Part shown: positions 49,906 through 58,519 of the stretch, piece by piece
Layout: each line of letters opens with the position of its first letter
Position numbering within the stretch: the stretch's first letter is position 1
Assembly (NCBI GenBank): GCA_016716305.1
Contig: JADJWP010000002.1
Span: forward strand, 1,982,501 to 2,046,500
Source of the DNA: Chloracidobacterium sp.
Lineage (GTDB): Bacteria > Acidobacteriota > Blastocatellia > Pyrinomonadales > Pyrinomonadaceae
Reading direction: 5' to 3'
Length of the DNA stretch: 64,000 bases
Notes under the pieces: generated by a model
Told to the model about the DNA's origin: nothing
The model's input: only the letters and a program-made list of their open reading frames with translations
Database searches by the model: none
Translations under genes and position numbers: made by a program

Positions 49906-50301
49906 TCATCCCTTCCGCCAGATTATGAATGCGTTGTCGAGCCGTTCCATACCGATCTTTGGGTAGTACTCCATCGCGGTCGGGACCGAAAGGAGCAGCA
50001 CCATCGATTCTTCGCCTGCGGCCTCTTTTGTAAGCTCGACCAGCCGGCGCCCGACACCTGCTTTCTGGTGCGATGTCGCGACGGCAAGGTCGGCGAGATA
50101 AGTGCTCCAGGCGCCGTCGGTGATCGAACGTGAAATGCCGACCAATTTGCCGTCTTCCCAGGCGCTGACGACGAGGTTCGAACCCGCCAGCATTTTGGCG
50201 ATCCTGCCTGCGTCATCTATCGGCCTCTGCAGTCCTGCGTCGCGATAAAGTTCGATCACGTCGGCCGCATCGACCGGCTCGTTCACCTTATACTCGATCA
50301 T
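49906..50301 (-). CDS. GNAT-family N-acetyltransferase
   Basis: 131 residues. TSHQKAGVGRRLVELTKEAA is the acetyl-CoA loop and LLLSVPTAMEYYPKIGMERL the C-terminal signature. It starts directly after the phhA stop with no gap, so it is co-transcribed with phhA. Substrate unknown. Confidence 0.87.
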   Translation of the reverse strand: MIEYKVNEPVDAADVIELYRDAGLQRPIDDAGRIAKMLAGSNLVVSAWEDGKLVGISRSITDGAWSTYLADLAVATSHQKAGVGRRLVELTKEAAGEESMVLLLSVPTAMEYYPKIGMERLDNAFIIWRKG

Positions 50302-51216
50302 TTATTTCGACCCGAAGCTTTCGATATATTTCCGCGTCACCTCTTTCAGCTCAGCGTACGACGGGATGACATACAACACCGGCTGCATGTCGCTGTAGGT
50401 GTACTCGTGATCGATGACCTGTTCGAGGTTGAAAGGACGACGTTCGACCTGGTCACTGAACGCGTGTTCGAGCTCGCCAAAACTCGAGAGCAATCCGGCG
50501 CCGTAAGCCTTGATATCGCCTTCGTGCTCGACCATCCCGAATTCGACCGTGAACCAATAAAGCCGGCCGAGTTCTTCCAGCTGCCGGTCGTTCGCAATTC
50601 TTGCTCCGTGGCCGATGAACTGTGAAAAATCTGCGAAATTCGGATTGGTGAACATCGGTATGTGTCCGATCGCTTCGTGTACGATATCTGGTTCGGGCGT
50701 GTACGCCGGCTGCGAGTGATGGCGGATGTACTGCGTGCATAGCATCACCCTGTACGACAGCCATGAAAGGAAAGCTCGTGTTTCGACCAGTCCCTCGATC
50801 GGTGCAAGCCGAAAGCCCGTAAGTTCTTTCAACCGCCGGTTCATTTCCGACAGCTGCGGGATGCGGTCGGTCCTGATGCCGAGATCTTTCTTTGCCCTCA
50901 AATAAAATGGCGAAGCGTATTTCTGCTGCAGTTCCTCGAGTTCCTCTGCAACATATCGCCAAACACGCTGTTCACGCGGGCTGTAATCGACATCTGTGAT
51001 CTCGCCGGTCTCGCGAAAGTTCTTTGCGTACCCGGCAATAACGTCTCGCCGCGCTCGATATTCGGGGTCGTTCGCACCGGGATGATCGAGGTGAAGTTCG
51101 TTTATGTTCTCGAACTTCATGTCCCTGAACTCAGGAAGATCGGCATCCGAGACCTGGAAATTCTCGATCGCAAGATCGGCGTCGTTGGTGGGCGGCGTTG
51201 CGGTTTCGGTCAGCAT
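50302..51216 (-). CDS. phhA: phenylalanine 4-monooxygenase (aromatic amino acid hydroxylase)
   Basis: 304 residues from the ATG after AAAGGAGCCGCTCAA; an ATG six codons earlier would place that ribosome site inside the gene. The iron ligands are the two His of EPDIVHEAIGHIPMF and the Glu of WFTVEFGMVEHEGD. It hydroxylates Phe to Tyr with tetrahydrobiopterin and O2. Together with hppD and hmgA it makes a Phe/Tyr degradation route. It is divergent from an Lrp-type regulator. Confidence 0.93.
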   Translation of the reverse strand: MLTETATPPTNDADLAIENFQVSDADLPEFRDMKFENINELHLDHPGANDPEYRARRDVIAGYAKNFRETGEITDVDYSPREQRVWRYVAEELEELQQKYASPFYLRAKKDLGIRTDRIPQLSEMNRRLKELTGFRLAPIEGLVETRAFLSWLSYRVMLCTQYIRHHSQPAYTPEPDIVHEAIGHIPMFTNPNFADFSQFIGHGARIANDRQLEELGRLYWFTVEFGMVEHEGDIKAYGAGLLSSFGELEHAFSDQVERRPFNLEQVIDHEYTYSDMQPVLYVIPSYAELKEVTRKYIESFGSK

Positions 51217-51267
51217 TTGAGCGGCTCCTTTCATATGTCCGATGCGGCTTAAGAACGTTGGGTTATC

Positions 51268-51314
51268 TTCGAATAAACTATTCTAATGGAAAGGATAATT
51301 AGTTTGAATAGCGA
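51268..51314. promoter_or_regulatory. inverted repeat in the phhA/Lrp intergenic region
   Basis: AAACTA (51275-51280) and TAGTTT (51300-51305), within larger imperfect arms starting TTCG and ending CGAA, sit between the divergent phhA and Lrp genes. It is a plausible Lrp-type operator; the spacing is wide and the match imperfect. Confidence 0.45.
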
Positions 51315-51426
51315 AACTCAAAATTTATCCGTATCACGCCTTACTTTGTTAGTTAATTTTGGCGGTATGCTTTATATTCTTTGGTGACGCCCGCTCGGTC
51401 ATCGAAGCCGGGAGTGATCTGAGACG

Positions 51427-51864
51427 ATGATAGTTGACGAGATCGATCGCAAGATCCTAAAGGAATTACAGCAGGATGCACGGACGAGTTACGCCGAACT
51501 TGGCCGTCGCGTTGGGCTGACCACGCCGGCCGTTATCGAGCGCGTACGAAAACTCGAGGATGCCGGGATCATTACCGGCTATCGCGCCGAGATCGATACG
51601 GCGAAGGTCGGGCTGCCGATCACGGCATTTGTGCGAATGAGCATAACCGGCGTCGATTACAGCCACATCATCGAGGTCGCGCAAGAGTCCAACGAAGTGC
51701 TCGAATGCCATCGCGGGACCGGCGGCGACTCGTTCATTATGAAGGTCGCCGTCTCGTCGGTCGAGCACCTCCAACAGATGATCGACCGCCTGACGCCCTA
51801 CGGGATCACGACAACGACGATCGTTCTGTCATCTCCGGTCAAAAGAAGAATCATCGAAATATAG
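51427..51864 (+). CDS. Lrp/AsnC-family transcriptional regulator
   Basis: 145 residues. The HTH is ARTSYAELGRRVGLTTPAVI followed by ERVRKLEDAGIITGY, and the RAM effector domain ends VLSSPVKRRIIEI. Members bind amino acids and regulate their metabolism. Being divergent from phhA, it probably senses Phe or Tyr and controls this gene. Confidence 0.92.
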   Translation: MIVDEIDRKILKELQQDARTSYAELGRRVGLTTPAVIERVRKLEDAGIITGYRAEIDTAKVGLPITAFVRMSITGVDYSHIIEVAQESNEVLECHRGTGGDSFIMKVAVSSVEHLQQMIDRLTPYGITTTTIVLSSPVKRRIIEI

Positions 51865-51881
51865 ATAGGTATCCTAAGACA

Positions 51882-52382
51882 ATGAAAAGACCCGCACTTC
51901 TTACTGTTCTCATCCTCGCTCTCACGATGACCGCTGCATCGCAGCATAAGGCCGCGTTGAAACTGACGCTCGAAGGGTCCGTAAAGCCGCACGCCGGTAT
52001 CGACGCTGTTTACGCAACGTTCAGCGATGCGTATGAAAGGCTCGACGCGAAGATGGTCAGCGGCCTATACACCGACGACGCACTTTACCTCACACCCGAG
52101 AGCGACATCATGCGTGGCCGCGACGTGATATTCAAGAGCTTTAGCGGCTTTTTTGATGCGATCCGACGCGTCGGCGGAAAGCTTGATATTCGGTTCAATA
52201 TCGTTGACCGGCGGGTCGATCAGGATATGGGCTATGACGTCGGCATCTTTTCGCTGACAAGCATCGGCAAGAACGGCGAAACACAGACATCAAGAGGCAA
52301 ATTCGTTGTCGTTGCGGTGAGGTCAAAAGACGGCAGTTGGAAGTTTCAGCTCGATAGTTACAGCAACCTGCCGAAGGAATGA
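51882..52382 (+). CDS. exported SnoaL/DUF4440-like protein
   Basis: 166 residues with a signal peptide (LLTVLILALTMTAASQ). The cone-fold core reads VYATFSDAYERLDAKMVSGL and YTDDALYLTPESDIMRGRDV, typical of NTF2-like DUF4440 proteins. It starts 18 bp after the Lrp gene and is probably co-transcribed. The ligand or reaction is unknown. Confidence 0.85.
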   Translation: MKRPALLTVLILALTMTAASQHKAALKLTLEGSVKPHAGIDAVYATFSDAYERLDAKMVSGLYTDDALYLTPESDIMRGRDVIFKSFSGFFDAIRRVGGKLDIRFNIVDRRVDQDMGYDVGIFSLTSIGKNGETQTSRGKFVVVAVRSKDGSWKFQLDSYSNLPKE

Positions 52383-52400
52383 ACGACCGATCGGAACGGG

Positions 52401-52802
52401 TCACTTGCCAGGTGTCGATCGTTCCAGAACACCTTTTCGCTTGATCACATTTTTATAATCCCACTGGATCGCAGCCGATTTTTTCAGCCAGCGTTTCAGG
52501 TCTTTGAAGTTGATCTGATCGGCGGATGTGTACGTGATCGAGGCGTCTTTGAACTTACCCGTTCCGGGTTTGAGCAACTCTTCGTCAAAGCTCGCACCGC
52601 TCCAGAACATCAGCCTGATGCCCGCCTTTAGTTTGCTGTAACCGACGATCGGATTCCCATCAAGAAACCAGACCGGATGCCGGTGCCAGATCTTGTTCTC
52701 GGCCTTTGGCAGGGCGCCCGAGATCGCCTCGGCAAGTGCTGTGCAGATCTCGCGGTCGGCGGTCGTTTGCGAGTCGTTATATGCCCTTACCTCGGGGTTC
52801 AT
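52401..52802 (-). CDS. DUF1801 family protein
   Basis: 133 residues. ENKIWHRHPVWFLDGNPIVG and YSKLKAGIRLMFWSGASFDE are DUF1801 hallmarks; the family has a YdhG-like fold of unknown function. Last gene of the gltX operon, 3 bp after the cupin. Confidence 0.87.
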   Translation of the reverse strand: MNPEVRAYNDSQTTADREICTALAEAISGALPKAENKIWHRHPVWFLDGNPIVGYSKLKAGIRLMFWSGASFDEELLKPGTGKFKDASITYTSADQINFKDLKRWLKKSAAIQWDYKNVIKRKGVLERSTPGK

Positions 52803-52805
52803 GGT

Positions 52806-53222
52806 CTATTTCTTTACCTTCCGCTTCTCGGTCATTGTGCCGTCAAATTCCTCGTTGTTCGCTTCGGCTTCGTCCTTGGTCTTGCGGACGATCTGGTCCT
52901 TGTGATGCGGCGGTGAATAGATCGTATAGATCTTGAGCTTTGTTTTGGCCGATGTATTGATCACGTTGTGCTCGGCACCGGCGGGTATGACAACAGCGTC
53001 ACCGTCCTTTACGAGGTACTCATTACCGTCGATCAGCACCTTGCCCTTTCCGCCCTCGAACCTTAGGAACTGATCGTTCTCGGGGTGCGTCTCGGCGCCG
53101 ATCTCCTCTTTGGGCTGCAGGCTCATCAGGACCAACTGGCTATAGGCCGAAGTGTAGAGAACCTTGCGAAAATTCTTGTTCTTAAGCGTGTCTTTCTCGA
53201 TGTTCGATTTGAATCCTTTCAT
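52806..53222 (-). CDS. cupin-domain protein
   Basis: 138 residues. The metal-binding motifs are EIGAETHPENDQFLRFEGGK (one His then Glu-like) and VVIPAGAEHNVINTSAKTKL (second His). A single-cupin barrel, probably metal-binding; substrate unknown. Its ATG overlaps the stop of the previous gene (ATGA). Confidence 0.88.
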   Translation of the reverse strand: MKGFKSNIEKDTLKNKNFRKVLYTSAYSQLVLMSLQPKEEIGAETHPENDQFLRFEGGKGKVLIDGNEYLVKDGDAVVIPAGAEHNVINTSAKTKLKIYTIYSPPHHKDQIVRKTKDEAEANNEEFDGTMTEKRKVKK

Positions 53223-53719
53223 GATCTATCCATTTTGCCTTTATTCTGACCCTCAGGAACGTTTGCTTCCTGCTTTAATTTCTCGTTCTTTTTAAGCGTC
53301 TTCCAAACAACATCGATTATATCACCAACGGTAGTGCCCATTTCGTGGACGTCCGATTCGGACAGTCTTATCTCGAAAACATGTTCGAGCGACAACAGCG
53401 TTTCCGGATCTTCCAACTCATCCCGAAGAAAGCTCAGGTTCCCCGAAAAATCATCGTCGGCCGACAGCCGGGCAAGATCAGCTTGAAGTTCGGCTGCAAG
53501 CACTTTGCGAACTCCCGCCGAAACAAAAAAAGGAATTCCTTTTGACGCAAAATATCGATAGTGAAATTCCTCTTCTGTAAGCGGTTCGCGTCCGGCAAAG
53601 ACGACATCGAGTCGCGATCGAGTCCTTTTTGTTTTAACGAACGCTGCCGCGATGCTCGCAACAACGATCAATATAACAATGCCTGTACAGGCCAGGATCG
53701 ATATCAGTTCGGGAGCCAT
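53219..53719 (-). CDS. hypothetical membrane-anchored protein
   Basis: 166 residues from the ATG that overlaps the gltX stop (ATGA). A single N-terminal membrane helix (LISILACTGIVILIVVASIAAA) is followed by a basic patch and a soluble part with no recognised domain (RFRYFASKGIPFFVS-like segment, here HYRYFASKGIPFFVSAGVRK). The overlaps on both sides make it part of the gltX operon. Confidence 0.7.
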   Translation of the reverse strand: MAPELISILACTGIVILIVVASIAAAFVKTKRTRSRLDVVFAGREPLTEEEFHYRYFASKGIPFFVSAGVRKVLAAELQADLARLSADDDFSGNLSFLRDELEDPETLLSLEHVFEIRLSESDVHEMGTTVGDIIDVVWKTLKKNEKLKQEANVPEGQNKGKMDRS

Positions 53720-55272
53720 CAACTATTGACGTTCCAGGCGACCTGGCTCCGGAGGCGCATGGTCGTTCTATCAAGGCCGATGACCTCGAAGACGGATAGC
53801 ATCGACGGGCCGACTGCAACGCCAGTGAGCAGTGTTCTTGCACCATTCATTATCACGCCGAGCTTGGTGCCTTTTTCTTCGGTAAAGGCTTTCACGACCG
53901 TTTCGATGTTCTCTTCATTATAGATCGGCGGCGTTGAGCCCTTACTGATTTGCGGGCTACTGACACCATCCGCTTCGCCAAATTCCGCCTCGAAGCGATC
54001 CGCCAGTTCGGGGAGCCAGATCTTGAGATCGGGAAACTTATTGAGGTTCTTCTCGATCGCTGCCGGATCGAAATCGTAATCTTCGCTAAAATACGCGCGG
54101 CCTTGTGCAGAAAAATCTTTGAGCGTGAAGAAGCGCTGTCGGATGAGGTCGATCGTGTTTTCAAACCACGTTTTGTCATCGTCTTCGTATTCCTCTCGCC
54201 AGAGTTTCGCGGATTTCAGTTCTGCTTTGACGAACGGCAAGAGATCGTCGAGCGGCATCGTGCGGATGTATTCGGCGTTCATCCAGATGGCCTTGTCGTC
54301 GGTCCATTTTCGCGGGTCGTCCGGGTGAAAATTGAATACGGCGTTCGAGCGGTGAATGCCCTCGAGTGAGAATTTCTCGATCAATTCTTCAAGAGAATAG
54401 ATCTCTTTCTCTTCTCCGGCAGACCAACCGAGCAAGGCAAGAAAATTGCGAAACGCCGCTGCAAGAAAGCCTGCATCGCGATACGTCGTCATCGAAACCA
54501 CCTCGCCGTGTTTGCGTTTCGAGAGCTTGCCCTTGTTCGGCGCCATTATCAGCGGCAAATGTGCGAATATCGGCGGCGTTACACCGAGAGCTTCGTAGAT
54601 CAGCACCTGCTTGTGCGTGTTTGTCAGGTGGTCCTGGCCACGTATGACGTGGGTTATCTGCATCTCGATGTCGTCGCAGACGACCGCGAGGTTATAGAGC
54701 GGATGGCCATCTGAACGCAAAAGCACGAGGTCTTCGGTGTCGGCGTAATCGCGCTCCTGGATTCCGTAAACCTGATCGTCAAAGGCCGTTCGGCCGTCTT
54801 CAGCGACCCTCAGACGTATCGCAAACGGCTCACCCGCAGCTGCACGGGCATCAGATTCTTCCTTCCGGAGGTCGCGATACGGGTTGTCCCGCATGTTCTT
54901 GTCGGCTCCTTGGGCGCGGGCTCGTTCCTTGATCGCGTCTTTAACGTTCCCGTCCGAAGGCGCTTCTTTCGGGGTGAAATCGCGATAGGCCTTGCCTTCG
55001 TCCAGAAGTCGAAGCGCCGCTGCACGATGTTTATCGGCATTGTTCGATTGAAAAACGACCTCTTCGTCCGGTGCGAACCCGAGCCATTCGAGGCCGTCAA
55101 GGATCGAGCGGGTCGATTCATCGGTTGAGCGGGCGAGGTCTGTGTCCTCGATGCGCAGCAGAAACTTGCCGCCGGTATGACGAGCGTAAAGATAATTGAA
55201 AAGCGCGGTTCGGGCCGAACCGATATGGAGGTAACCCGTCGGCGACGGGGCAAATCGTACTCTTACGGACAT
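53719..55272 (-). CDS. gltX: glutamyl-tRNA synthetase
   Basis: 517 residues, class I synthetase. The HIGH motif is APSPTGYLHIGSARTALF and the KMSKS equivalent is NKGKLSKRKHGEVV. RGQDHLTNTHKQVLIYEALG and DDPRKWTDDKAIW-like segments follow. It charges tRNA-Glu, and tRNA-Gln where the amidotransferase route is used. It heads a four-gene operon. A 91-aa-longer start is not needed. Confidence 0.95.
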   Translation of the reverse strand: MSVRVRFAPSPTGYLHIGSARTALFNYLYARHTGGKFLLRIEDTDLARSTDESTRSILDGLEWLGFAPDEEVVFQSNNADKHRAAALRLLDEGKAYRDFTPKEAPSDGNVKDAIKERARAQGADKNMRDNPYRDLRKEESDARAAAGEPFAIRLRVAEDGRTAFDDQVYGIQERDYADTEDLVLLRSDGHPLYNLAVVCDDIEMQITHVIRGQDHLTNTHKQVLIYEALGVTPPIFAHLPLIMAPNKGKLSKRKHGEVVSMTTYRDAGFLAAAFRNFLALLGWSAGEEKEIYSLEELIEKFSLEGIHRSNAVFNFHPDDPRKWTDDKAIWMNAEYIRTMPLDDLLPFVKAELKSAKLWREEYEDDDKTWFENTIDLIRQRFFTLKDFSAQGRAYFSEDYDFDPAAIEKNLNKFPDLKIWLPELADRFEAEFGEADGVSSPQISKGSTPPIYNEENIETVVKAFTEEKGTKLGVIMNGARTLLTGVAVGPSMLSVFEVIGLDRTTMRLRSQVAWNVNS

Positions 55273-55345
55273 AAAGCACGATTATAGGCAGAAACGCCCT
55301 TAGTAGCGAATCAGATGGGTCGTAATGGCTCGAGATCGGGTTTGC

Positions 55346-55723
55346 TTAGGCTTGCGCAGGCCACGATCTGAACCGCAGAGTATTGCCATCGGGGTCGGTC
55401 ACGTAAAATTCGCGCGAACCCCAGCTCTGATCGATCGGGCCAAGATGCACGGGCGAATTCGCGTGCCCCGACGTATCGAGCCCGCGCGACAGGAACTGCC
55501 CGAACAGATCGTCCACTTCCTCGACCTCGACGTTTATCGCCGCGCCGAAACTGCCGTCGCCTGAAAGCACTGAAAGCTGCAAAACGGCATCGCCCTGCGA
55601 AACATCAACGACGGCCGCTTTCGATGGTGTCTCCGGATACTCTGAGACGAAACCGAGTATCTCGGTGTAGAACCTGATCGAAGCGTCGATATCCGAACAT
55701 CTGATCACTGGTACTATCTTCAT
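55346..55723 (-). CDS. VOC-fold (glyoxalase-like) protein
   Basis: 125 residues: PVIRCSDIDASIRFYTEILG opens the fold and SREFYVTDPDGNTLRFRSWP closes it. Of the bleomycin-resistance/glyoxalase type without a clear full metal triad. It is 16 bp downstream of a second VOC gene, so the two are probably co-transcribed. Confidence 0.87.
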   Translation of the reverse strand: MKIVPVIRCSDIDASIRFYTEILGFVSEYPETPSKAAVVDVSQGDAVLQLSVLSGDGSFGAAINVEVEEVDDLFGQFLSRGLDTSGHANSPVHLGPIDQSWGSREFYVTDPDGNTLRFRSWPAQA

Positions 55724-55739
55724 GGCGCTTGATACGACA

Positions 55740-56117
55740 TCAAGCCTGAAAAAGTTGGATCAAATTTCCGCATGTATCTTCGAACAGCGCCTGTGTTCCC
55801 CGCCCGGTCTTGGTCGGCGGCTGACGAAATACGATACCGGCGTCCTTGAGCCTTTCAAATTCGGCGTCGATATCATCGGTGCTAAAAACGATCGCCGGCA
55901 GTCCGGAATTGTAAAGCCCGTCGAAATACGCATCCGAGCCTTGACCGCCGCGGGGTTCCAACAGTAAAGCGGTCCCATCTTCGTCTTCCGGCGAAACGAC
56001 GATCGCCAGCCCGTGTTCGGGCTCAAAGAGCCTTTCCCGAAACCCGAGTTTTTGTGTATAGAACATGAACGCCTCGACCGGATCGTATACCGAAACACTT
56101 GTCACCGCGATCTTCAT
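55740..56117 (-). CDS. VOC-fold (glyoxalase-like) protein
   Basis: 125 residues from MKIAVTSVSVYDPVEAFMFY; the longer frame to 56285 would run through tRNA-Ser and is rejected. GLAIVVSPEDEDGTALLLEP and the end LFEDTCGNLIQLFQA fit the family. Paired with the next VOC gene. Substrate unknown. Confidence 0.87.
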   Translation of the reverse strand: MKIAVTSVSVYDPVEAFMFYTQKLGFRERLFEPEHGLAIVVSPEDEDGTALLLEPRGGQGSDAYFDGLYNSGLPAIVFSTDDIDAEFERLKDAGIVFRQPPTKTGRGTQALFEDTCGNLIQLFQA

Positions 56118-56162
56118 TTTCAGACTCCTGCAGGCCGTTCGCCCATTCGATGAGGCGGAAAA

Positions 56163-56191
56163 GAAAAACCGTCGGACACATCGGCCGACGG
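56163..56191 (-). terminator. terminator of tRNA-Ser
   Basis: CCGTCGG and CCGACGG form a 7-bp stem with a 9-nt loop; on the minus strand it is followed by TTTTTC, 18 bp after the tRNA. Confidence 0.7.
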
Positions 56192-56208
56192 CTTCGCTAA
56201 ATGAATAA

Positions 56209-56299
56209 TGGCGGAGACGACAGGATTCGAACCTGTGGTACCCTTTTGGAGTACAACGGTTTAGCAAACCGCCGCTTTCAGCCACTCAGCCACGTCTCC
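56209..56299 (-). tRNA. tRNA-Ser(GCT)
   Basis: Class II tRNA on the minus strand: acceptor GGAGACG/CGTCTCC, D arm GCTGAGTGGCTGAAAGC, anticodon loop with GCT, long variable arm TACTCC...GGGTA, T loop TTCGAAT, G73 and encoded CCA. Confidence 0.95.
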
Positions 56300-56531
56300 G
56301 CATGGGTGCCGAAAAGCAAGGTTTAATTCTAGCTGTCGGGCAAACTTTGTCAAGGCAATTCGCATCAAAAGCCACAAAGTATCGAGTGTCGAAAGGCTTG
56401 ACACATTTGATTTTTGCAACCAAAATAGCAAAGTGCTCGGAATATCGGCTTTCCAGGCAGTTATTCCTTAAGTCAGTTGCGGGTTTCAGCGAACTTTTCA
56501 ATAGTCCGCCCAGGTGCGGGAGCGCATTCAT

Positions 56532-58268
56532 TCAATGTTTATTTCCGGAAGCAGATCGAGAGTTTTCAGCAGCCTGTTGATCGCAGTCGTTTTGAACGTA
56601 ACTGCGATCGTTGCGGCGCCGAATTCTCGCGTTGCGGTGAATTCCAACGCCTCGACCAATCTTGGCGTCATTTCCGGTTTTGTTCGAGACGAAGCAGGTA
56701 AACCGATCGCCGATGCAACGGTCGCGATCTTTCGCATCGGAACGACCAAATTGCTCCGCCAGGTTCGTTCGGCGGCGGACGGTAGATTTTTGCTTCGGAT
56801 CTTGCCCGGCACATATACCGTACTTGCGGTAGCTCAAGGGTATAATCCGCAGACGGTCTCTGAGATCGAGGTCGCCCGTGCCACCCAGCTCAACTACGGT
56901 TTCAAATTGGAAAAGGCCGGCAGCGGCAACACGCTCCCTGAAAATCGGCTCGACCGCAACAATCCGAAATGGGTTCGCCGAGCGGCATCGATAAGCCGGT
57001 CGATCTATCAGAACACCGAGGGAACGGTCGCTTCTGAAACTGAGCCCGAAGTTGTTGTTGACACTCCGACAGACGAAGAGACAACGGCGCGTCCGGGGCA
57101 GTCGGTCGTCGAGACCTTTTATGCCTCGACTAATCGGGGCTCGTACGCCGGCGTCAACTACGCGACCCTGCTTCCGCTTGGCAGCGATGCGAGCCTGATG
57201 ATCGCCGCGCAGGCAGGCATTGGCCGAAATGCTCCGCAGCGATTCGAGACCCAGCTGAAATTTGACCTGAATGACGATCACAAACTGAGACTGCGTGCCT
57301 CAGCCGCAAATCTCGGCAGCATCAACCTCGGCAATTCTGAGGGGCGGCTCGGCCAGGTGTCGTTCCAGGCCCTCGATGAATGGCGTGTACGCGAAGGCGT
57401 GATCCTGGTCTACGGCGTCGATTATTCTCGCTTCATCGGGGCCGGCGATGATTTCTCGATCTCGCCGCGACTCGGTTTTCAATACGACATCGATCCGAAA
57501 ACCCGCTTCCGTGCTTCGTACACGTCGCAGGCAGACCCGCGAACCTGGTCACGCGAGATCGAGCTCGAGGACGCTGAGGTCATCTTTCGCGAACCGGTAG
57601 CCATCGATGACTTTGTCGTCGAGAACGGACGGCCGGTGATGAATAAAAGCAGCCGATTCGAATTTGGTATCGAGCGTGTTCTGGACAATCGCTCGACGAT
57701 CGAAGCAAATGCGTTCTTCGACGCGACGGTTGGCCGCGGTGTTGGCATTACGAGCCTGCCCTTCGATTCTGCCGGCGAACAGTTCTCGGAATTTGTCGGT
57801 AATCAACAGGGCGGATCGACAGGGCTTCGTGTTGTATACACGCGGCGGCTTTCGGGCCGCATCACTGCCGGCGGCGGGTACAGTTTCGGGACCGGCCAGC
57901 AGTTGTCGGCCAACGGCATCTCAGATCCGGCGGACCTATTCAAATCGGGCGTTTTTCACACCCTGTACGGTCAGATCGAGGCTGATTTCAATACCGGAAC
58001 TAACGTGAAGACGATCTTCAGGCTTTCGCCTCGGGCGACGATCTTTGCGATCGACCCGTTTCAGGGCCGTCTTGCTATCTACGATCCGGGCCTGAGTGTT
58101 CTGGTCACGCAGCATTTGCCGACCTTAGGCCTGCCATTCCAGGCAGAAGCCGTCGTTGATGCCCGGAACGTTTTTGATTTCCAGAACGGCCTTTTCGGCG
58201 AGGATGGAAGCCTGAGGGTCAACTCGCATCGCCGAGCACTTCGCGGCGGCATATTGGTAAGGTTCTGA
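56532..58268 (+). CDS. outer-membrane beta-barrel protein with N-terminal carboxypeptidase-regulatory domain
   Basis: 578 residues from ATG; an upstream GTG at 56514 is an alternative start. A signal peptide (SLLIAVVLNVTAIVAA) is followed by a carboxypeptidase-regulatory domain at about 45-125 (VISGFVRDEAGKPIADATVA, LPGTYTVLAVAQGYNPQ). A Thr-rich linker and a long barrel-like region of alternating strands end in GGILVRF, the C-terminal aromatic typical of outer-membrane barrels. There is no TonB plug domain. Likely a surface receptor or anchor of unknown ligand. Confidence 0.85.
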   Translation, partial: SMFISGSRSRVFSSLLIAVVLNVTAIVAAPNSRVAVNSNASTNLGVISGFVRDEAGKPIADATVAIFRIGTTKLLRQVRSAADGRFLLRILPGTYTVLAVAQGYNPQTVSEIEVARATQLNYGFKLEKAGSGNTLPENRLDRNNPKWVRRAASISRSIYQNTEGTVASETEPEVVVDTPTDEETTARPGQSVVETFYASTNRGSYAGVNYATLLPLGSDASLMIAAQAGIGRNAPQRFETQLKFDLNDDHKLRLRASAANLGSINLGNSEGRLGQVSFQALDEWRVREGVILVYGVDYSRFIGAGDDFSISPRLGFQYDIDPKTRFRASYTSQADPRTWSREIELEDAEVIFREPVAIDDFVVENGRPVMNKSSRFEFGIERVLDNRSTIEANAFFDATVGRGVGITSLPFDSAGEQFSEFVGNQQGGSTGLRVVYTRRLSGRITAGGGYSFGTGQQLSANGISDPADLFKSGVFHTLYGQIEADFNTGTNVKTIFRLSPRATIFAIDPFQGRLAIYDPGLSVLVTQHLPTLGLPFQAEAVVDARNVFDFQNGLFGEDGSLRVNSHRRALRGGILVRF

Positions 58269-58300
58269 TCGCGGACGCCTCCGTCCGGACGATTGCTCCG

Positions 58301-58336
58301 AAAACCGCCGGTTCTGATCACAGGTCCGGCGGTTTT
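58301..58336 (+). terminator. terminator after the barrel-protein gene
   Basis: AAAACCGCCGG and CCGGCGGTTTT form a perfect 11-bp stem with a 14-nt loop, followed by AGTTTTG. Confidence 0.85.
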
Positions 58337-58519
58337 AGTTTTGTCCAAAATAATGGATTGACAAGCAAAAATCTGAATTTTTTTCGGTTTACGGCTCGCG
58401 ATCCTGAGATAGATCGAGCGTTTATCGCTTAATTATCGTAACGCGGCGATGGTCGGGATTCGACGGTGCGTTGGAACACGGTTTGCCTGTTGAAAACTCG
58501 GATTAGTGTCTCTCGATCG

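Noticed and set aside
55740..56285. Long version of the VOC gene
   Set aside because: The extension reads through tRNA-Ser and its terminator; the start at 56117 gives a normal family length.
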